64,000 nucleotides of DNA, taken from positions 3,782,001-3,846,000 of the forward strand of contig JAOVFP010000001.1 of assembly GCA_025738555.1 (NCBI GenBank). The letters are read 5' to 3'. Made by a program: the position numbers and the translations under genes. The notes under the pieces were generated by a model. The model ran no database searches, was not told the DNA's origin, and saw only the letters and a list, made by a program, of their open reading frames with translations. Origin of the DNA: Cyathus striatus (lineage: Eukaryota; Basidiomycota; Agaricomycetes; Agaricales; Nidulariaceae). How positions within the stretch are numbered: the first letter of the stretch is position 1; each line of letters opens with the position of its first letter. Shown here in pieces: positions 11,337 to 23,765 of the stretch.

Positions 11337-11887
11337 TTGCGGCAATGTACGGATCTATGACCTTATTTTCCGGACTCTTATTTATTTGCACAGGCTTCCT
11401 ATGTACGATGTACCGATGTTTAGTGTATAATACCACATTCGGCTGCTGCCAAGACACCCAAACGTTAATGCAAAGTAAGACCGTAACCGACAAGACCACC
11501 TTTCTTTTAGGATAATTATCGGCAGCACTCGACTTGAACCTTTTTTACTATCTCTGGTCACGAGTACTTTTTAATGCGACCTGGAATTGGTTTCGAACGA
11601 CGACAACGGGGAAAAAGAGGTTAATACTCGTTGTATAGGTAAGGTCTGGAAGATTGAGATAGCACGGTTAACGGATAACGACAAAATCAAATGTATGCAG
11701 TGATGCATCTCTATCACCTTTTGGCTTTCCATAGACTCCGAGCTATGCCCAACAGCTCTCGTGCCTTCTTTATGAATTCAATTCGTGTGGAACTATGTCG
11801 GGACAACCTCACTCGAACGCGTACAATGCAATGATTCTGAACATATTTAAAGCTTCTAACATGTTAAATCCCCCAGCATCTTGCAAA
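11337..11887. other. Intergenic; likely cellulase promoter
   Basis: About 550 bp between the SARAF-like gene and the GH5 cellulase start. A small frame at 11333-11515 overlaps the preceding stop and has no family support. No tRNA: the TTCGAAC at about 11590 has no cloverleaf around it. Confidence 0.5.
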
Positions 11888-13840
11888 ATGAGACTTTCTC
11901 TGTCTTCAAGCGCGTCCCTTGCAGTTATTATTGCCTTCAGTCGACCCGTAGCATCTGTTGCAGTCTGGGGTCAATGTGGAGTACGTTTTTCTGTTGGGGA
12001 AATGAGCAAACATACCTAATGGGATCCATAGGGCATCGGGTATGGTGGTTCCACTGCCTGTGATTCTGGGTCCACCTGCATAAGGGTTAACGATTGTAAG
12101 TTATTGCAACTGGTAGTAAATGCCTTTCGGACTGTGGAGGTTAACCATCTCCTCCGTTCCTTTTAGATTACTCCCAATGTCAACCAGGCGCTGCGACTAG
12201 TGCCCCAGGAGGAGGAACCGGTACTTCGACTTCGACTGCTCCATCTTCCACTGCTTGTTCTGGAGGAAGTAAGTTTAAATTCTTCGGCGTTAACGAGTCG
12301 GGTGCCGAGTTTGGAAACACCAAAATTCCCGTGAGTATGCGGTCAATTTGTATATGCTTTAAGCTAACTGCATTCCTTGCAAAAGGGTGTCCTAGGTACA
12401 GACTATACATGGCCTAGTCCAAGGTAAAGATATGTGGCATCGCATGATCAGCTTCCCTCAACCTCTCTGACATGATAAAGCTCCATCGACTATTTTGTAT
12501 CGCAGGGTTTCAACACCTTCCGCGTTCCATTCCAGCAAGAGCGGGTGAGCCCACCTTCGGTAGGTCTGACTGGTGCATTTGACCAGACCTACTTGAATGG
12601 ACTCAAGACCGTAAGTCATGTTCTTCTTGCGCTCGTGTCTCTAAATAATTTTGTCGCAGATTGTTAATTACATAACCAATAAAGGAGCTTATGCCGTGAT
12701 TGAACGTATGTCGATGTTTTCTTATTGCAGACCTATCTTTCATATAGGCTACAATCTAGCCCACAACTTTATGAGATACAACGGTGCAGTTATTACAAGC
12801 ACATCAAAGTACGTTCATGATCATAACCTGCATGATCTCAGAGTTAACCTCCTTTCACTAGCTTCCAGACCTGTAGGTTTGATTCACCTTTTCGATTGAG
12901 GTAATCTGTTATCTTTTGTAGGGTGGAAAAATCTTGCAAACGAATTTAAATCAAACTCACATGTTATCTTTGGTACTGTTTCTCTTTTAATTCACAATGG
13001 TCCGCCATCTAAATCAGGATATAGATATTATGAACGAACCGCATGATATCGATGCTTCAGTCGTTTTTAATCTCGTACGTGGCGCTAAATACTGCTGTCA
13101 GTCGGTTATTCTCAGATTAACAATACTTACAGAATCAAGCCGCTGTTAATGGCATCAGGTCGAGTGGCGCGACGAGCCAGCTTATTTTGGTGGAGGGAAC
13201 CTGTCAGTGCAACCAGTGCTTCGTTCATTCCGCATTTTACTTACTATTTTTACTACATATAGCTTGGACCGGTGCATGGAGTAAGTTTCAAAGTGCACTG
13301 AACTTGCATGGTATCATAACCTTCGCCCATCCAGCCTGGACTTCTTCTGGTAACTCTAATGTTTTCGGAGCGATCAAGGATCCCAACAACAACGTCGCCA
13401 TAGGTAATTACTCCCGTTACGTTGATACACGACCAATACTGACTGCTTTGCAGAGATGCACCAATACCTTGACTCCGACGGCTCGGGCACTAGCCCTACC
13501 TGTGTTTCCTCTACTATCGGTTCAGAGCGTCTTGCTGCGGCAACCACCTGGCTCAAGCAAAACAATCTCAAGGGTTTCCTTGGTGAGATTGGTGCTGGCT
13601 CTAATTCTCAGTGTATAGATGCGGTAAAGGGTGCCTTCTGTTCGATGCAGCAGTCAGGTGTATGGCTTGGTGCTCTCTGGTGGGCAGCTGGACCTTGGTG
13701 GGGTGACGTAAGTCTTTACATTTTTATTGAGTTCAACATCTTATGAACTCACTGCTTTGTAGTACTACCAGTCTATCGAACCACCCAATGGCGCGGCTAT
13801 CTCTCAAATCCTTCCACAAGCACTGAAACCATTCTTATAA
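11888..13840 (+). CDS. Secreted endo-beta-1,4-glucanase, CBM1 plus GH5
   Basis: Predicted to cleave internal beta-1,4-glucosidic bonds of cellulose outside the cell. Residues 1-25 are a signal peptide ([20 protein letters not shown]). An N-terminal CBM1 follows with the fungal cysteine pattern [18 protein letters not shown] and [15 protein letters not shown] short Thr/Ser/Gly linker leads to the GH5 barrel: [43 protein letters not shown], the acid/base glutamate in [22 protein letters not shown], and the nucleophile in FLGEIGAG. It ends [16 protein letters not shown]...ALKPFL with TAA at 13838. About a dozen short introns are needed; for example GAAC|GTATGT to AG|CCCAC rebuilds IEPHNF. Both catalytic glutamates and the cysteines are present, so it should be functional. 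Length and motif order fit subfamily GH5_5-type Cel5A enzymes. Confidence 0.92.
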
Positions 13841-14096
13841 GATAAGTAATAGGAGAAGTTAACTACTTACCTTTAAACATTTATACTCCGGGTTTGAAAT
13901 GCTACAATTACATAGCTGACTTTTGTAATGGTGCTTATGTATATGTTGGTTTCGACTTTACGTGAGTTCTTCCGACTCTGTTGCTGTAATTTCCAAGGGA
14001 CTCTTCAACACTTACGATTTGGTATGGATGATCATTGGTAACATAATACGATCGTTATCCATGCTAACGACCCAGGTTCCGATTACCACTACTTTG
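13841..14096. other. 3' flank of the cellulase gene
   Basis: No gene seen. The region leads into the inverted RhoGEF-derived fragment that starts at about 14097. Confidence 0.5.
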
Positions 14097-14412
14097 GCTG
14101 TGCACCTCTTGTTTCCTGGCGCTTCGGTCCTCGAGTAGCACAAGACGGTGCTCTGAGAGTTGTCCTTTTGAAAGCGGACGAGGGCTTCGTCTGATGTTAG
14201 ACTATGCTACTAGGTAAGCACAGGAAGGGGAACTTTGAAAGACGTAGAAATGCACGATATATTAGCTAGACCGTGCGTAAGCTCCTCTTCCTGCTTCCTG
14301 TGGATGTAATAAACACCAAGTGCAAGAAAGTTGAAACGTACTTGAAATGTACATCTTCAATGTAATAGTCATCATCCGCTCCATTCTGATTGTAGGAGAC
14401 AGTGGCCAACAA
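14097..14412 (-). pseudogene. Inverted, decayed fragment of the RhoGEF gene
   Basis: Read on the minus strand, this stretch follows the plus strand of the RhoGEF gene from about 19762 to 20100. Shared blocks include TCCTACAATC.GAATGGAGCGG-type sequence (exon 1 end), GATGTTTATTGCATCCACAG against GTGTTTATTACATCCACAG (intron 1 end), GAGGAGCTTACG, and CATCAGACGAAGCCCTCGTC (next exon). Copies of the introns are kept, so this came from DNA rather than from a spliced transcript. Small deletions relative to the gene include about 9 bases in GAAG(CTAGCCAAG)ATGTA, and about 13 bases near CAGAGCA. It cannot encode a RhoGEF: there is no DH, PH or CNH domain. It sits directly behind the cellulase gene, 5 kb from its source. 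Confidence 0.85.
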
Positions 14413-15433
14413 TAGATGTAAATAGGACAATAATTTGGAGGTGCATTTGAGCTAACGATACATTGTGTTCATCATGTGATAATCATAGTGATTCAGAAAA
14501 GAAATGCCCAAAACAGGTATTCATTCAAGACCCTATCGTATGAAAGACTAAAAATACCAAGATGGGTATTAAGCAAGTGAATACAATAAAAGGAAGAAGC
14601 GTCAGGAAATACAGATGTCTGAAAACGATCCGGCCAAGGTCCATTTTTATTCTGAACAAGACGGAAGGACAGTTCCAGTGTCTCGCCATATTTTATTTGA
14701 CCGGAGTTATTTTTGCGAAAGGATAGTGTATCCCTGAGACAAACGAGGTGAGGAGCTTGTTATTTCAGGATACCGTGAGTCGTAAAAATCGTTGCGTAGA
14801 ATCATGGGATCATGAAATTAGAAGTTCCCTCTGTCCTTCGAACGCTCCATGGCTGTAAAAAATCACGTAGGTCACTTTCGCGATAAAGGAACGAAGATGA
14901 GCCACGAACGATTGTAGTGGAGAAGTTTTTCAATGAGGTCAACATGGGTGAGCACCATTCGACGACAGCAGTATCGCTTCAGCTGGAGCTCGTCGAGTGC
15001 ATCACTTTATCATATCACACTGTATTCAGTATCTCAGAACAATGCAGAAGATCCAAGAACTCACCCTTCACTCATATCCTTCGACAGCAACTCTAAATAG
15101 GCGTTCCATTTGTCGCCAATGACCTTTCCGCAGGAGAAGCACCGAACAGGGATAATCTATCAAGAAAAATAAAGGTAAAAAGTGGTTGGTGTTGGAAGGC
15201 GGTGGAATGGGATGCTTGCCATGATGACTTACAACCAAGTAAAATGGTGGAAGGAGGTAATGGGTTGGAGACTGGAGTTAAGAGTGAGTGGCAGGTCGCG
15301 CTGCAAATTACTGAATTTGGGCATTCGCTCAATGGCAACTTGATCCCTACCGTCTGCTTATACCTGACTAATCTTGTAATCCAGATATCTCATCATGCTC
15401 TTCTCACTTCCTGGTTATATTCCTGTCAAAACC
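14413..15433. other. Intergenic, about 1 kb
   Basis: No supported gene. A minus frame at 15093-15338 is Ser/Pro-rich without a family match. It is the upstream region of F-box paralogue B. Confidence 0.5.
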
Positions 15434-16141
15434 ATGCTTATTCCAGAAGAGATCATACTGGAAATATTCTCTCATCTCACACTCCTCGGTATCATCCACG
15501 CTCGGAGCATTTGTGAACGCTGGAGACAAATTGTCCTTCTCGCCGATATCCCTCTCCCTCGTGTCCAATTATATTATCTATACCTCGACTGCGTATCCTC
15601 AGACACATTTCAAGAATCTCGCAGCTGGACTCTTGACAAACTATTTACATTCGATCGGAAGGCATATATAGAGAACTTGGAGCGTCAATACCCACACATC
15701 CCAGACGACTTTGTATTCTGGGTGTTGGAATGGCCAGCAAAAGCTGTCGTCGGTGGATTGTGGCCTGGTCTTCCTTGTGAACGCGAATCTAGCGTTAGTG
15801 GGATGGAAAAACGCACTATACCAGGAGCAAACGAGTTGGGACGTCCCTCTCCTACAATCGATACCACTGCTAGCTATGAGCTAGCAGATGGCAAGAATGG
15901 TTCGATCCGCGGTCTCAGAATGATGAATGTGGACGGATATCAAACCTGGATGGTATTGGACGCGCCTCGAAAGGAAAATCGGGGTTCTGTCATCGAATAT
16001 TTGGAGAGTGTCATGACCATTAATGATGGTTATGTCAAGGATGCGTATGAGACAAACAGTTGGATGGAGTGGCAAAGACTACAGTTGGAAAGATTGGACG
16101 CCTGGGGCAGATCTCCTATCCGCAGGGGACAAGGACGATGA
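15434..16141 (+). CDS. F-box protein, paralogue B
   Basis: Paralogue of the gene at 8659-9381; identity appears to be about half or more by eye across the full length. The F-box is PEEIILEIFSHLTLLGII then SICERWRQIVLLADI. Shared later motifs are AYIENLERQYPHIPDDF, WVLEWPAKAV, a GSIRGLRMMNVDGY/WMVLD segment, and the C-terminal WMEWQRLQLERLDAWGRSP. One exon, 235 residues. A longer frame starts at 15395, but the ATG at 15434 aligns with the start of paralogue A. It carries an extra loop (SGMEKRTIPGANELG) not present in A. Probably an SCF adaptor by family; the target is unknown. Confidence 0.8.
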   Translation: MLIPEEIILEIFSHLTLLGIIHARSICERWRQIVLLADIPLPRVQLYYLYLDCVSSDTFQESRSWTLDKLFTFDRKAYIENLERQYPHIPDDFVFWVLEWPAKAVVGGLWPGLPCERESSVSGMEKRTIPGANELGRPSPTIDTTASYELADGKNGSIRGLRMMNVDGYQTWMVLDAPRKENRGSVIEYLESVMTINDGYVKDAYETNSWMEWQRLQLERLDAWGRSPIRRGQGR

Positions 16142-17537
16142 AGTTGTTCAACCTTTAAATTTGGTATCCACCTTCCACACCACCCAAGTATTCATCCCAC
16201 AGTCATATTGCCACCATCGACATATCGCACCTCATTATAACTCAGTTTGGACCCATATCCCCTTGGCGTTTTCAATGTGCCGTTCTTCGTCCCAAATTTC
16301 AGAATATTATAAAAAGCCTCCTCTCAGCCCCGTTATCATCTGCGTGCGCCCATAGCGTCTTTAAACATATAACCTTACAAGCCCTTCTCCCCAATATTCA
16401 AACTTCATCAGAATTGATTCGACCTCTCCTCCTTCAGTGTTGCATGCGCAGGCTCAATACGCTACTTGAATTTCGGAACCAGGTAAATATTGACACAGAA
16501 TCTCACCACGTAGTCGAGCTAGACGCCAAAATATCCATGGTTCTATTTCGTTTTAATCTTTCTCATTCAACATGATACCCTGCTCTCGCTTGCTTTTCTC
16601 TTCATAATCGATCAGCAAGTCATCCTCCGGAGTCCTAGCCTGTTTCACTTCCTCCGCTTAGGCTTATCTACGCCACGTTCCTACGAAGACAATTAGCTGG
16701 CGCTGAGTTTGTCGACATGTTTCTCCATGGAATAAAACTAGAAGCCGAAATTTGTCTTCCTCTGAATACATTTGGTTCTGAAGCTTCACACTCAGCGAGA
16801 TACCCTGCTCTCATCGCTAGTAATGCCGTCCTACGCAGCACGCTCTGTAAGCAATCCTCTCATTACCGTTTTATTCCGTCAGTGTACACAAGTACGCGCC
16901 CACAAAGACCGAAGTATGCCGCTTTGCCTTGGTCCCGGCGAGCACGCCACACCCTTGCGGTCGTGAGCGCATTTGCAGGTTATCACCTGGTGCTGCATTT
17001 TATGCAAGTTCCGTAACTTTCAATATTTCATTGCAGCTCGACGGAACTGCTGAGAAATGGTGGTTGTTTTACCCGTCTTCTGTATCCACAGTTTTCTCTA
17101 AGTACTAGAGACAAGTATTCCATACGCGACATGATTTACGTCTTCAACCAATTGCCGGTGCACTGCAGACCTTTAGAGACTGTAGTCTCTTTTGTTAAAG
17201 TTATTGTTTATTTGTTTTTAAAATTGGTACGAAGTAAAGACATTAAATAACCTGCGCAATGTGGGAGGACGCTACTTGGGCCGCCGGCACCGGTCATACC
17301 GAATCCCCTTGCAGCCGATTATGTCACTTTCGCAATCCCAGGACTCACACACATGACTCCTCACTATCGTCAGCTGCTACTCTTATCAAATATCTAAAAT
17401 ACTGTCATATTCTGGCGTATTTATAGGGGGGAATGGGAGGGCTCCTGATTTTATTATCGTATCCGAAATCGCGTCCTCTGCAGAACGGAACATCTACGTG
17501 CTACCTACGAACTTTGATTACCTGAGAGAACGATAAG
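16142..17537. other. Intergenic, about 1.4 kb
   Basis: No supported gene. The frame at 16717-17016 has no domain and a base composition like its surroundings. No terminal repeats or RNA genes seen. Confidence 0.5.
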
Positions 17538-19035
17538 ATGGCCACTGACACGCCCGAGAACCCATGGAGGACGTATATGGCGCAGGTTTATACGTCTCGA
17601 AAGGGGCCTGAGCCTCTTGGAACTGTCGTATTTGAGGAGATCGAGGAGAAGGCGAGGCAGAAGTTGAAAGATTATCGTGGTAGGTTGTCTTATCTCTCTG
17701 TTGTGATTTCAGGAAAGGGTTAATGATGATGTGCAGAGGCATTCTTGTATGCCTATGGTAGCGCTGGATCAAACTCGACCTATCGCGCGAACAAGAGAGC
17801 ATTTGAGAAGTGGGGCATTATCCCTCGTATGCTGATTAATGCTACAGGGAGAAGTCTTTCCGTTCGTTCATCCATTATCTACTTTCTATTTCCACTCTAA
17901 CAACGCTCAGACTACAATCTTTGGTGTCAAACACTCCAGCCCCTTGTTCATCGCTCCAATCGGTGTACAAGCGATCTTCAATGAGCAGGCCGAATTGGCT
18001 CCTGCCCGCGCAGGTGCGAAGCTCGGAGTCCCGCTGATTTTGAGCACCGCGGCGAGCAGGACGATTGAGGAAGTCGCGGAAGCGAACGGAGATGGGTATA
18101 GGTGGTACCAGCTTTACTGGTTTGTTTTTACTTTAGTTAGACTTGAAAGAATGCTAACATGATGTATAGGCCAAAGACAAACGATATCACCCTATCGCTT
18201 CTCGCGCGTGCCAAAGCTGCCGGGTACAAAGCGCTTGTTGTCACCCTCGACACCACTACCCTTGGATGGCGCCCACACGATCTTGAGACTGCCTACCTCC
18301 CCTTCGGTCACGGTGTAGGTATTCAAATCGGAAAAAGTGATCCAGTGTTCATGGCACGACACAACAAGCAGCCCGTGCCGAAGGAACATCCTGAATTCCC
18401 TTACGAACCCGCTAAACTGGACAAGCTGATCCAGGAAGGGGACAAGAAGGCGCAGGAAGACGCGTTTTTGGGCCGGGAATGGCTCGGAGAGGTTAATTCG
18501 GGTACATTTAGGGACTGGGAGGATTTGAAGTTTTTGAGGAAGAATTGGGACGGGCCGATTGTGCTCAAGGGGATTCAGAGCGTATTTGATGCAGAGTTGG
18601 CGATTGATGCAGGCGTTGAAGGGTTCATTGTTTCGAACCACGGTGGGCGTCAGGTGGACGGCGCCATTGGATCATTGCAGGCTTTGGAGACGATTATGAA
18701 GTCGCCCAAGGTTAAGGCTGCACAGGCGTCCGGAAAGTTGACTGTGTTGTTCGACTCGGGCATCAGGACTGGGAGTGACATTTTCAAGGCGCTTGCTTTG
18801 GGGGCTCAGGGTGTTTTACGTGAGTTTTTAGTTATGTTCTCTTTGAACATCGCTGATACACCATGTAGTGGGTCGTCCATGGGTGTACGCTGGTGTTATT
18901 GCGGGGCAGGCGGGGATTGAGCAGGTGATCCAGCACACATTGGCAGACCTGGACGCGACGATGGCGCTGGCGGGGTACAAGACGCTAGAAGATATTATTG
19001 GAAAGGCGGACGAGGTGCTGGCGCGCATTGAGTAG
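17538..19035 (+). CDS. FMN-dependent alpha-hydroxyacid dehydrogenase/oxidase (lactate 2-monooxygenase-like)
   Basis: Oxidises an L-2-hydroxy acid such as lactate using FMN. There is no cytochrome b5 domain, so it is not a flavocytochrome b2 and probably hands electrons to oxygen or another acceptor. The order is the usual FMN_dh barrel: FEEIEEKARQKL, PLFIAPIGVQAIFNEQAE with LILSTAASRTIEEVAEA, YRWYQLYWPKTND, AAGYKALVVTLDTTTLGWRP, PIVLKGIQSVFDAELAIDAG, the catalytic His/Arg motif SNHGGRQVDG, VLFDSGIRTGSDIFKALALGA, and the final GRPWVYAGVIAGQAG. Introns lie near 17681-17738, 17850-17911, 18119-18170 and 18820-18868. The stop is TAG at 19033. The DLETAYLPFGHGVGI to FLGREWLGEV loop is long, as in lactate monooxygenase-like members. 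Only 77 bp separate it from the RhoGEF start. Confidence 0.88.
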
Positions 19036-19112
19036 ATAAGATAAGATAATGATCATGATGTACATTGTAGATAAAACAATGCTTTCCCGCAGTCAGCAGA
19101 ACTCCACGTACG

Positions 19113-22100
19113 ATGTATAATACCACGAACCGCACACGACCGACTGTTTCCATTCCTCCCGGCGCGCGTCCGCCCACCAACCCGAGCCCATCGGCGCGTA
19201 CGTACCAGGAATCGGGGTCGCTCCCTGGGCAGTATCCGCCGACAAATGATCTGAACGGATACGGAAACGGCGGGTATTCGTTCCAGGTCACTCCGCCAGT
19301 CTATGCACACCAGCACTCGCAGGATGATTTCTACTCCCCCTGGGATTATCCCCGCAATGAGACAACCCCGCAACAGTCCACGCCCTCCTTCCCTATGCCT
19401 TCCATACCCGGTGCTTTCAACCCACCCTATCACTCAAACTCTCAGCCACCACCGCCTCCGCTGCCACCCAAACTTCGTCCCAGAGTGCATTCCACCAATT
19501 CCCCACACCCACCCACCAGCAGAGCAACCAGCATGGCAGTCACCACCAACCCATCCTTTGTTTTCCCAGTACCTACGATATACAGGTCCACAAGCGCGCA
19601 TGCACAAATTCCCTCTCATTCCCCCTCTCCATCCGTCTCTTCGCCTTCTTCGCTACATCCCGGATCTTCCATCGGCCACCGGCATAGTAAAAGCGACGCG
19701 GGGCATGGAGGATGGTCGAGTTCGTTCCACAGAATGCAGAAGAATCCCTCGGTGGCATCCTTTGCCACTGTTTCCTCCTACAATCAAAATGGAGCGGATG
19801 ATGACTATTACGTTGAAGCTAGCCAAGATGTATGTTTTATCGTCCACATCCCTTTCTTGCGCTTGATGTTTATTGCATCCACAGGAAGAGGAGCTTACGC
19901 GCGGTCTAGCTAATGTATCGTGCGTTTTCTACGTCTTTCAAAGTTCTCCTTCCTGTGCTCACCTAGTAGCATAGTCTAACATCAGACGAAGCCCTCGTCC
20001 GCTTTCAAAAGGGACAACTCCCAGAGCAAGATCAAGAATGGCACCGTCTTGTACCACCCGAAGCGCGCGAAGCACTAGGAAAACAAGAAGTGCACAGACA
20101 AAGCGTCATTTTCGAAGTGGTGAAAGCGGAGAGGGACTATGTGGCCGATTTGGAAGCTGTTCAGGACGTAAGTTTATCCGTCCTCCTCTATTCTTGGACC
20201 TGACTTAATAACTTGTATGGCAGGTATTTATTAATGGACTTAAAACAGCCAATCCACCTCTCATCAATGAATCAAAGTTGCAAGGGTTCCTTAATGAAGT
20301 CTTTGGGAATCTTCATCTTATTCTGGGACATCATCAACAGATGCTCGCAGCTCTGTTTAACAGGCAGAGAGATCAGCATCCTCTAGTGCAGAGTGTGGCT
20401 GATATCGTTTTGGATAGTATGTTTATTCTTCTGTCCACGGAACGTATACTAACGCAGTTAATCTACAGCGACACTCAAATCAGATTTCCGCACTGCCTAC
20501 GAAACCTACATCAAGCACTACCCCCTCGCCGAATCGCATCACCGTAAAGAGCTCAAACGCAACAAAGCCTACAAAACCTTCATTCAATCCGTCTCCTCCG
20601 ACCCGCGAATCCGCAAGCGCGATCTCATCACCTTCCTTTCACGCCCTGTCACCCGCTTGCCTAGGCTCAACCTCGTCCTAGAAGAGATTCTCAAGCTGAC
20701 GGATAAGGAATATGAGCACCCTGATTTGGAGACCCTGCCGATCATTCTAAGGATTTTGAGCGATTGTATAAAGAGTACCCAGCCCGGGATTGAGGCGGCG
20801 GAGAGTAAGGTCAAGTTTTGGGAGATTTGTGAGAGTTTGGTGTACCAGAAGGGGGAAATTATCGTGAGCTTTGTCTTTTTGTACCTGAGAAGAGATACTG
20901 ATTTGGATAGGATATGGATTTACATGACGAGAGTAGGACATTAGTTTATGATGGGCCGGTTGTGAGGAAGACAAAGAGTGAGACAGGAATTCTGACGGAG
21001 TGGCAGGAGCTGGATGGGGTATTGTTGGACAATTATTGTGAGTTTCGGGACTCTCTCAATGGGTAGTCTGTTGACGAAAGGAATAGTTGTTCTGGCACGA
21101 AAAGAAAAGCGCCCAAATGGAGCGATAAAACGTGTCCTCATGTCTCGAGTAAGCTCAAATGCACCTCCAAATTATAGTCCCATTCTTATCTTCCCCAGCC
21201 AATTCCTCTTGCCTATCTTCAATTAGCATCCTTCGACTCCTCGGCTGAATCAAGACGCGAGCGAGCAGAAGAATCTAACTCTATCCTAGACAGTCTACGG
21301 TATACACACGTACCTATATACCCTTTTACAATATACCATTCTAGCGCGCGGTCTACGAGGAGGTATACGCTTTATGTTGCGAGTGAGGCAATACGGAAGA
21401 AGTGGAAAGCCAAGTTTGAGGATGCTATTGGGATTTGGAAGGTTCGCCAGGAGGGTAATATGGTGTGTGATTTGAATGTGGATAAAGACGAGTGCTAACC
21501 TTGATATATAGTGGTTTGCGCCAAATACGACTGTAGATGGGTTTTTCCGTGTTACAGGGAGTAAAACTTCCTCTGGTACAAAGCTGACGGGGAGGGTGAC
21601 TAGTGCTGTTCCGTTTGGTGCGTATTTGTTATGCGTGCACGCCACGAGCTGCTGACTTGGGGATACAGTAAGTGGAGGGAAAAAGTTCCTCGCTATAGCG
21701 GCAGCAACTGGAATATATGTCTCCGCGTGGGGAGAAGACAGTATGCTTTTTCATTTTCTATAATGTTCATGGTTTAACACTACACCAGAATTCAGAAAAG
21801 TTTTGGCCTACACTAACCCCAATGCGATATTCGCAATCCAAACAATAGGAGACCATTCGTTCAACAAGTTTGTCATACACTCCGAACCAACATTAGTCTC
21901 TTACTCTCTCGATATGCTCGCAAGAGTTGCAACGGGCCAAGCAAGTCCGGGCATGCTTGATGCGTCTATGGAAAAGATTGGTGGTGGAGATAGCATGACC
22001 AGTCAGAATATTGTTTTTTCTCGGTATGTTGTGTTCGGGAAGAAGGCCTTACGTGAGTCATTCTTTATGTCGTGATCATATGCGATTGACGGTTGGTTCA

Positions 22101-23032
22101 GTGATTTACGCATCCAAGAGGAGGCTGGGGACGACACTGACACTTAATGTCCTGCAAGCTGTGGACCCGTCTGACATTCTTAGTCCTAAGAGAGCATCTA
22201 CCAAGACGCCTTCTTCTTTCGTTGTTTTTGGAGAGGTATGTTGTAATTAATGTTGTGTGGATGAGCTACTGATGACGGCATAGCCTGGATTTATACCCAA
22301 AGACGCATATGATATATCCCCGCTCGTGAAGACCGTTGGGATATGCACGCACGATGGGATTGTTATTGCTGATCCGACCAAGTGAGTTATCTTTCTTTCT
22401 CTGGCGATAGAGTTTGAAGCTGATTTGAGGACAGTTTGGCGCGTTCCGTGGTGACGATTGTACCTGACCTTCAAGAGACAACACAGACACTTGGGATGAG
22501 TTTATTGAAGCAACGAATAGATCCTTCTAAGCCACTAGGTTTGATTAGAGTCAATGATAAAGAGCTTCTTGTGGTATACGATCGTAAGCACATCTCATGT
22601 AATCTGTCTTAATTTGATAATATACGGAACACAGAGCTCGGATGCTACATTACGAAACGTGGCATCCCCACTCGTTCATGTGGATACATCAAATGGGAAA
22701 CACCCGCCACATCCTATACAGCCCGCGGCGAACACATTCTCCTCTTCTCCACGAACTTCATCGAGATACGGAACATCAGCACGGGGCGGATAGTCCAAGT
22801 CATCGAAGAGAAGGATATAAGGCTTCTGTATGGTGGTCCGTTGGGAGATAGTGGTCCGATTTTGGTTGCCATGTGGGGCGAGAAGGATGATGAGAAGGGG
22901 GCGAGCGAGAAGATCATTGAGTTGGTGGAGACAAAGGAGATTGGGATGCAGATGCCTCCTACGCCTTCGAGTGCGAGTTCGTTTTCGTCTGCCGGAGGGT
23001 CTGCTGGATTATGGGACGAGTGGGATATGTAG
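19113..23032 (+). CDS. Rho guanine-nucleotide exchange factor, Rom1/Rom2 type (DH-PH-CNH)
   Basis: Activates Rho1 by GDP/GTP exchange at the plasma membrane in the cell wall integrity pathway, by homology with yeast Rom1/Rom2. The N-terminal third is Pro/Ser-rich and disordered (PPPPPLPPKLRPRV). A segment LVRFQKGQLPEQDQEWHRLV is followed by the DH domain: FEVVKAERDYVADLEAV, NEVFGNLHLILGHHQQML, TYIKHYPLAESHHR and SRPVTRLPRLNLVLEEILK. A PH domain follows (LLDNYFVLARKEKRPNGAIK...AIRKKWKAKFEDAI). The C-terminal citron-homology (CNH) domain covers SGGKKFLAIAAATGIYVSAWG, YVVFGKKALLIYASKR, DGIVIADPT and FSTNFIEIRNISTGR. It ends in a Ser-rich tail LWDEWDM with the stop at 23032. About fifteen introns. 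Bases 19762-20100 have a decayed inverted copy at 14097-14412. Confidence 0.9.
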
Positions 23033-23765
23033 GGTGGCGTGGTGAATACCTGGTGATTCTAATGCTTAATGGTAATGAAGGGATTTAAGATGTTTATTTA
23101 TGGAATAGGACGGTCTGATTTAACTATATAACTGTATATATATTGTGTGCGAGCAGCGAGTTGTATTCTCTTTAATCTAGCAAAACAAATACTTAATGTT
23201 GACAACTTCACGATGCGATTAGTGTTGGATATGCAAACACCCTCGATTCCGAGTCCGCTCCGTTATTCTCTTGGATCGCGCTCGTTTTCAATTCACTCAG
23301 TAGCCACCATAGCAAGGTAATATATTTTATATATTGTATCCTTTTTGTTTCACTATGCCGCCCTTTCTTCTGTACTAATACTTGCTTGTGTTATACTGCT
23401 ATTGTACTGTACAGCGCGCTCTTGGCCATACACTTTCCCATTTATGTAGTTTACTCCGTTATCACGAAGTAAAGGACTCAATGTGTATATAAACCATGTA
23501 CAGAAATGTGTACACCTCAGCCGTTGTTCCAACGCTGAGGTGAGTTCTCATATATTTACATACTTTGTACTTTTACTTACTGTTACCTAGTGACGCTATC
23601 TAGGTTTTCTACAATTAGATTACAGGTCATATTCGCAGATCACTGAGAGGCCGGCGCCTTTGCTTTTGGGCCTACAACGGCCCACGGTTCTCCTGTTTTA
23701 AACCGCAGCGGCTTCAGCACAATTCCTATATCTCCCCTAACAACTATTACGACACCGCTACAATC
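23033..23765. other. Intergenic, about 0.7 kb; PI-PLC promoter region
   Basis: AT-rich, no supported gene or repeat. It lies between the RhoGEF stop and the PI-PLC start. Confidence 0.5.

Noticed and set aside
11333..11515. Small hydrophobic frame after the SARAF-like gene
   Set aside because: Overlaps the preceding stop and is of a length expected by chance.
11520..11640. Possible tRNA around TTCGAAC
   Set aside because: No acceptor stem, D-arm or anticodon arm can be drawn around it.
8659..16141. A biosynthetic or catabolic gene cluster around the cellulase
   Set aside because: Neighbours are an ER calcium regulator and F-box genes with no pathway link; no co-regulated tailoring enzymes or transporter next to it.
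16717..17016. 99-codon plus frame
   Set aside because: No family feature; chance length in a 1.4-kb intergenic region.
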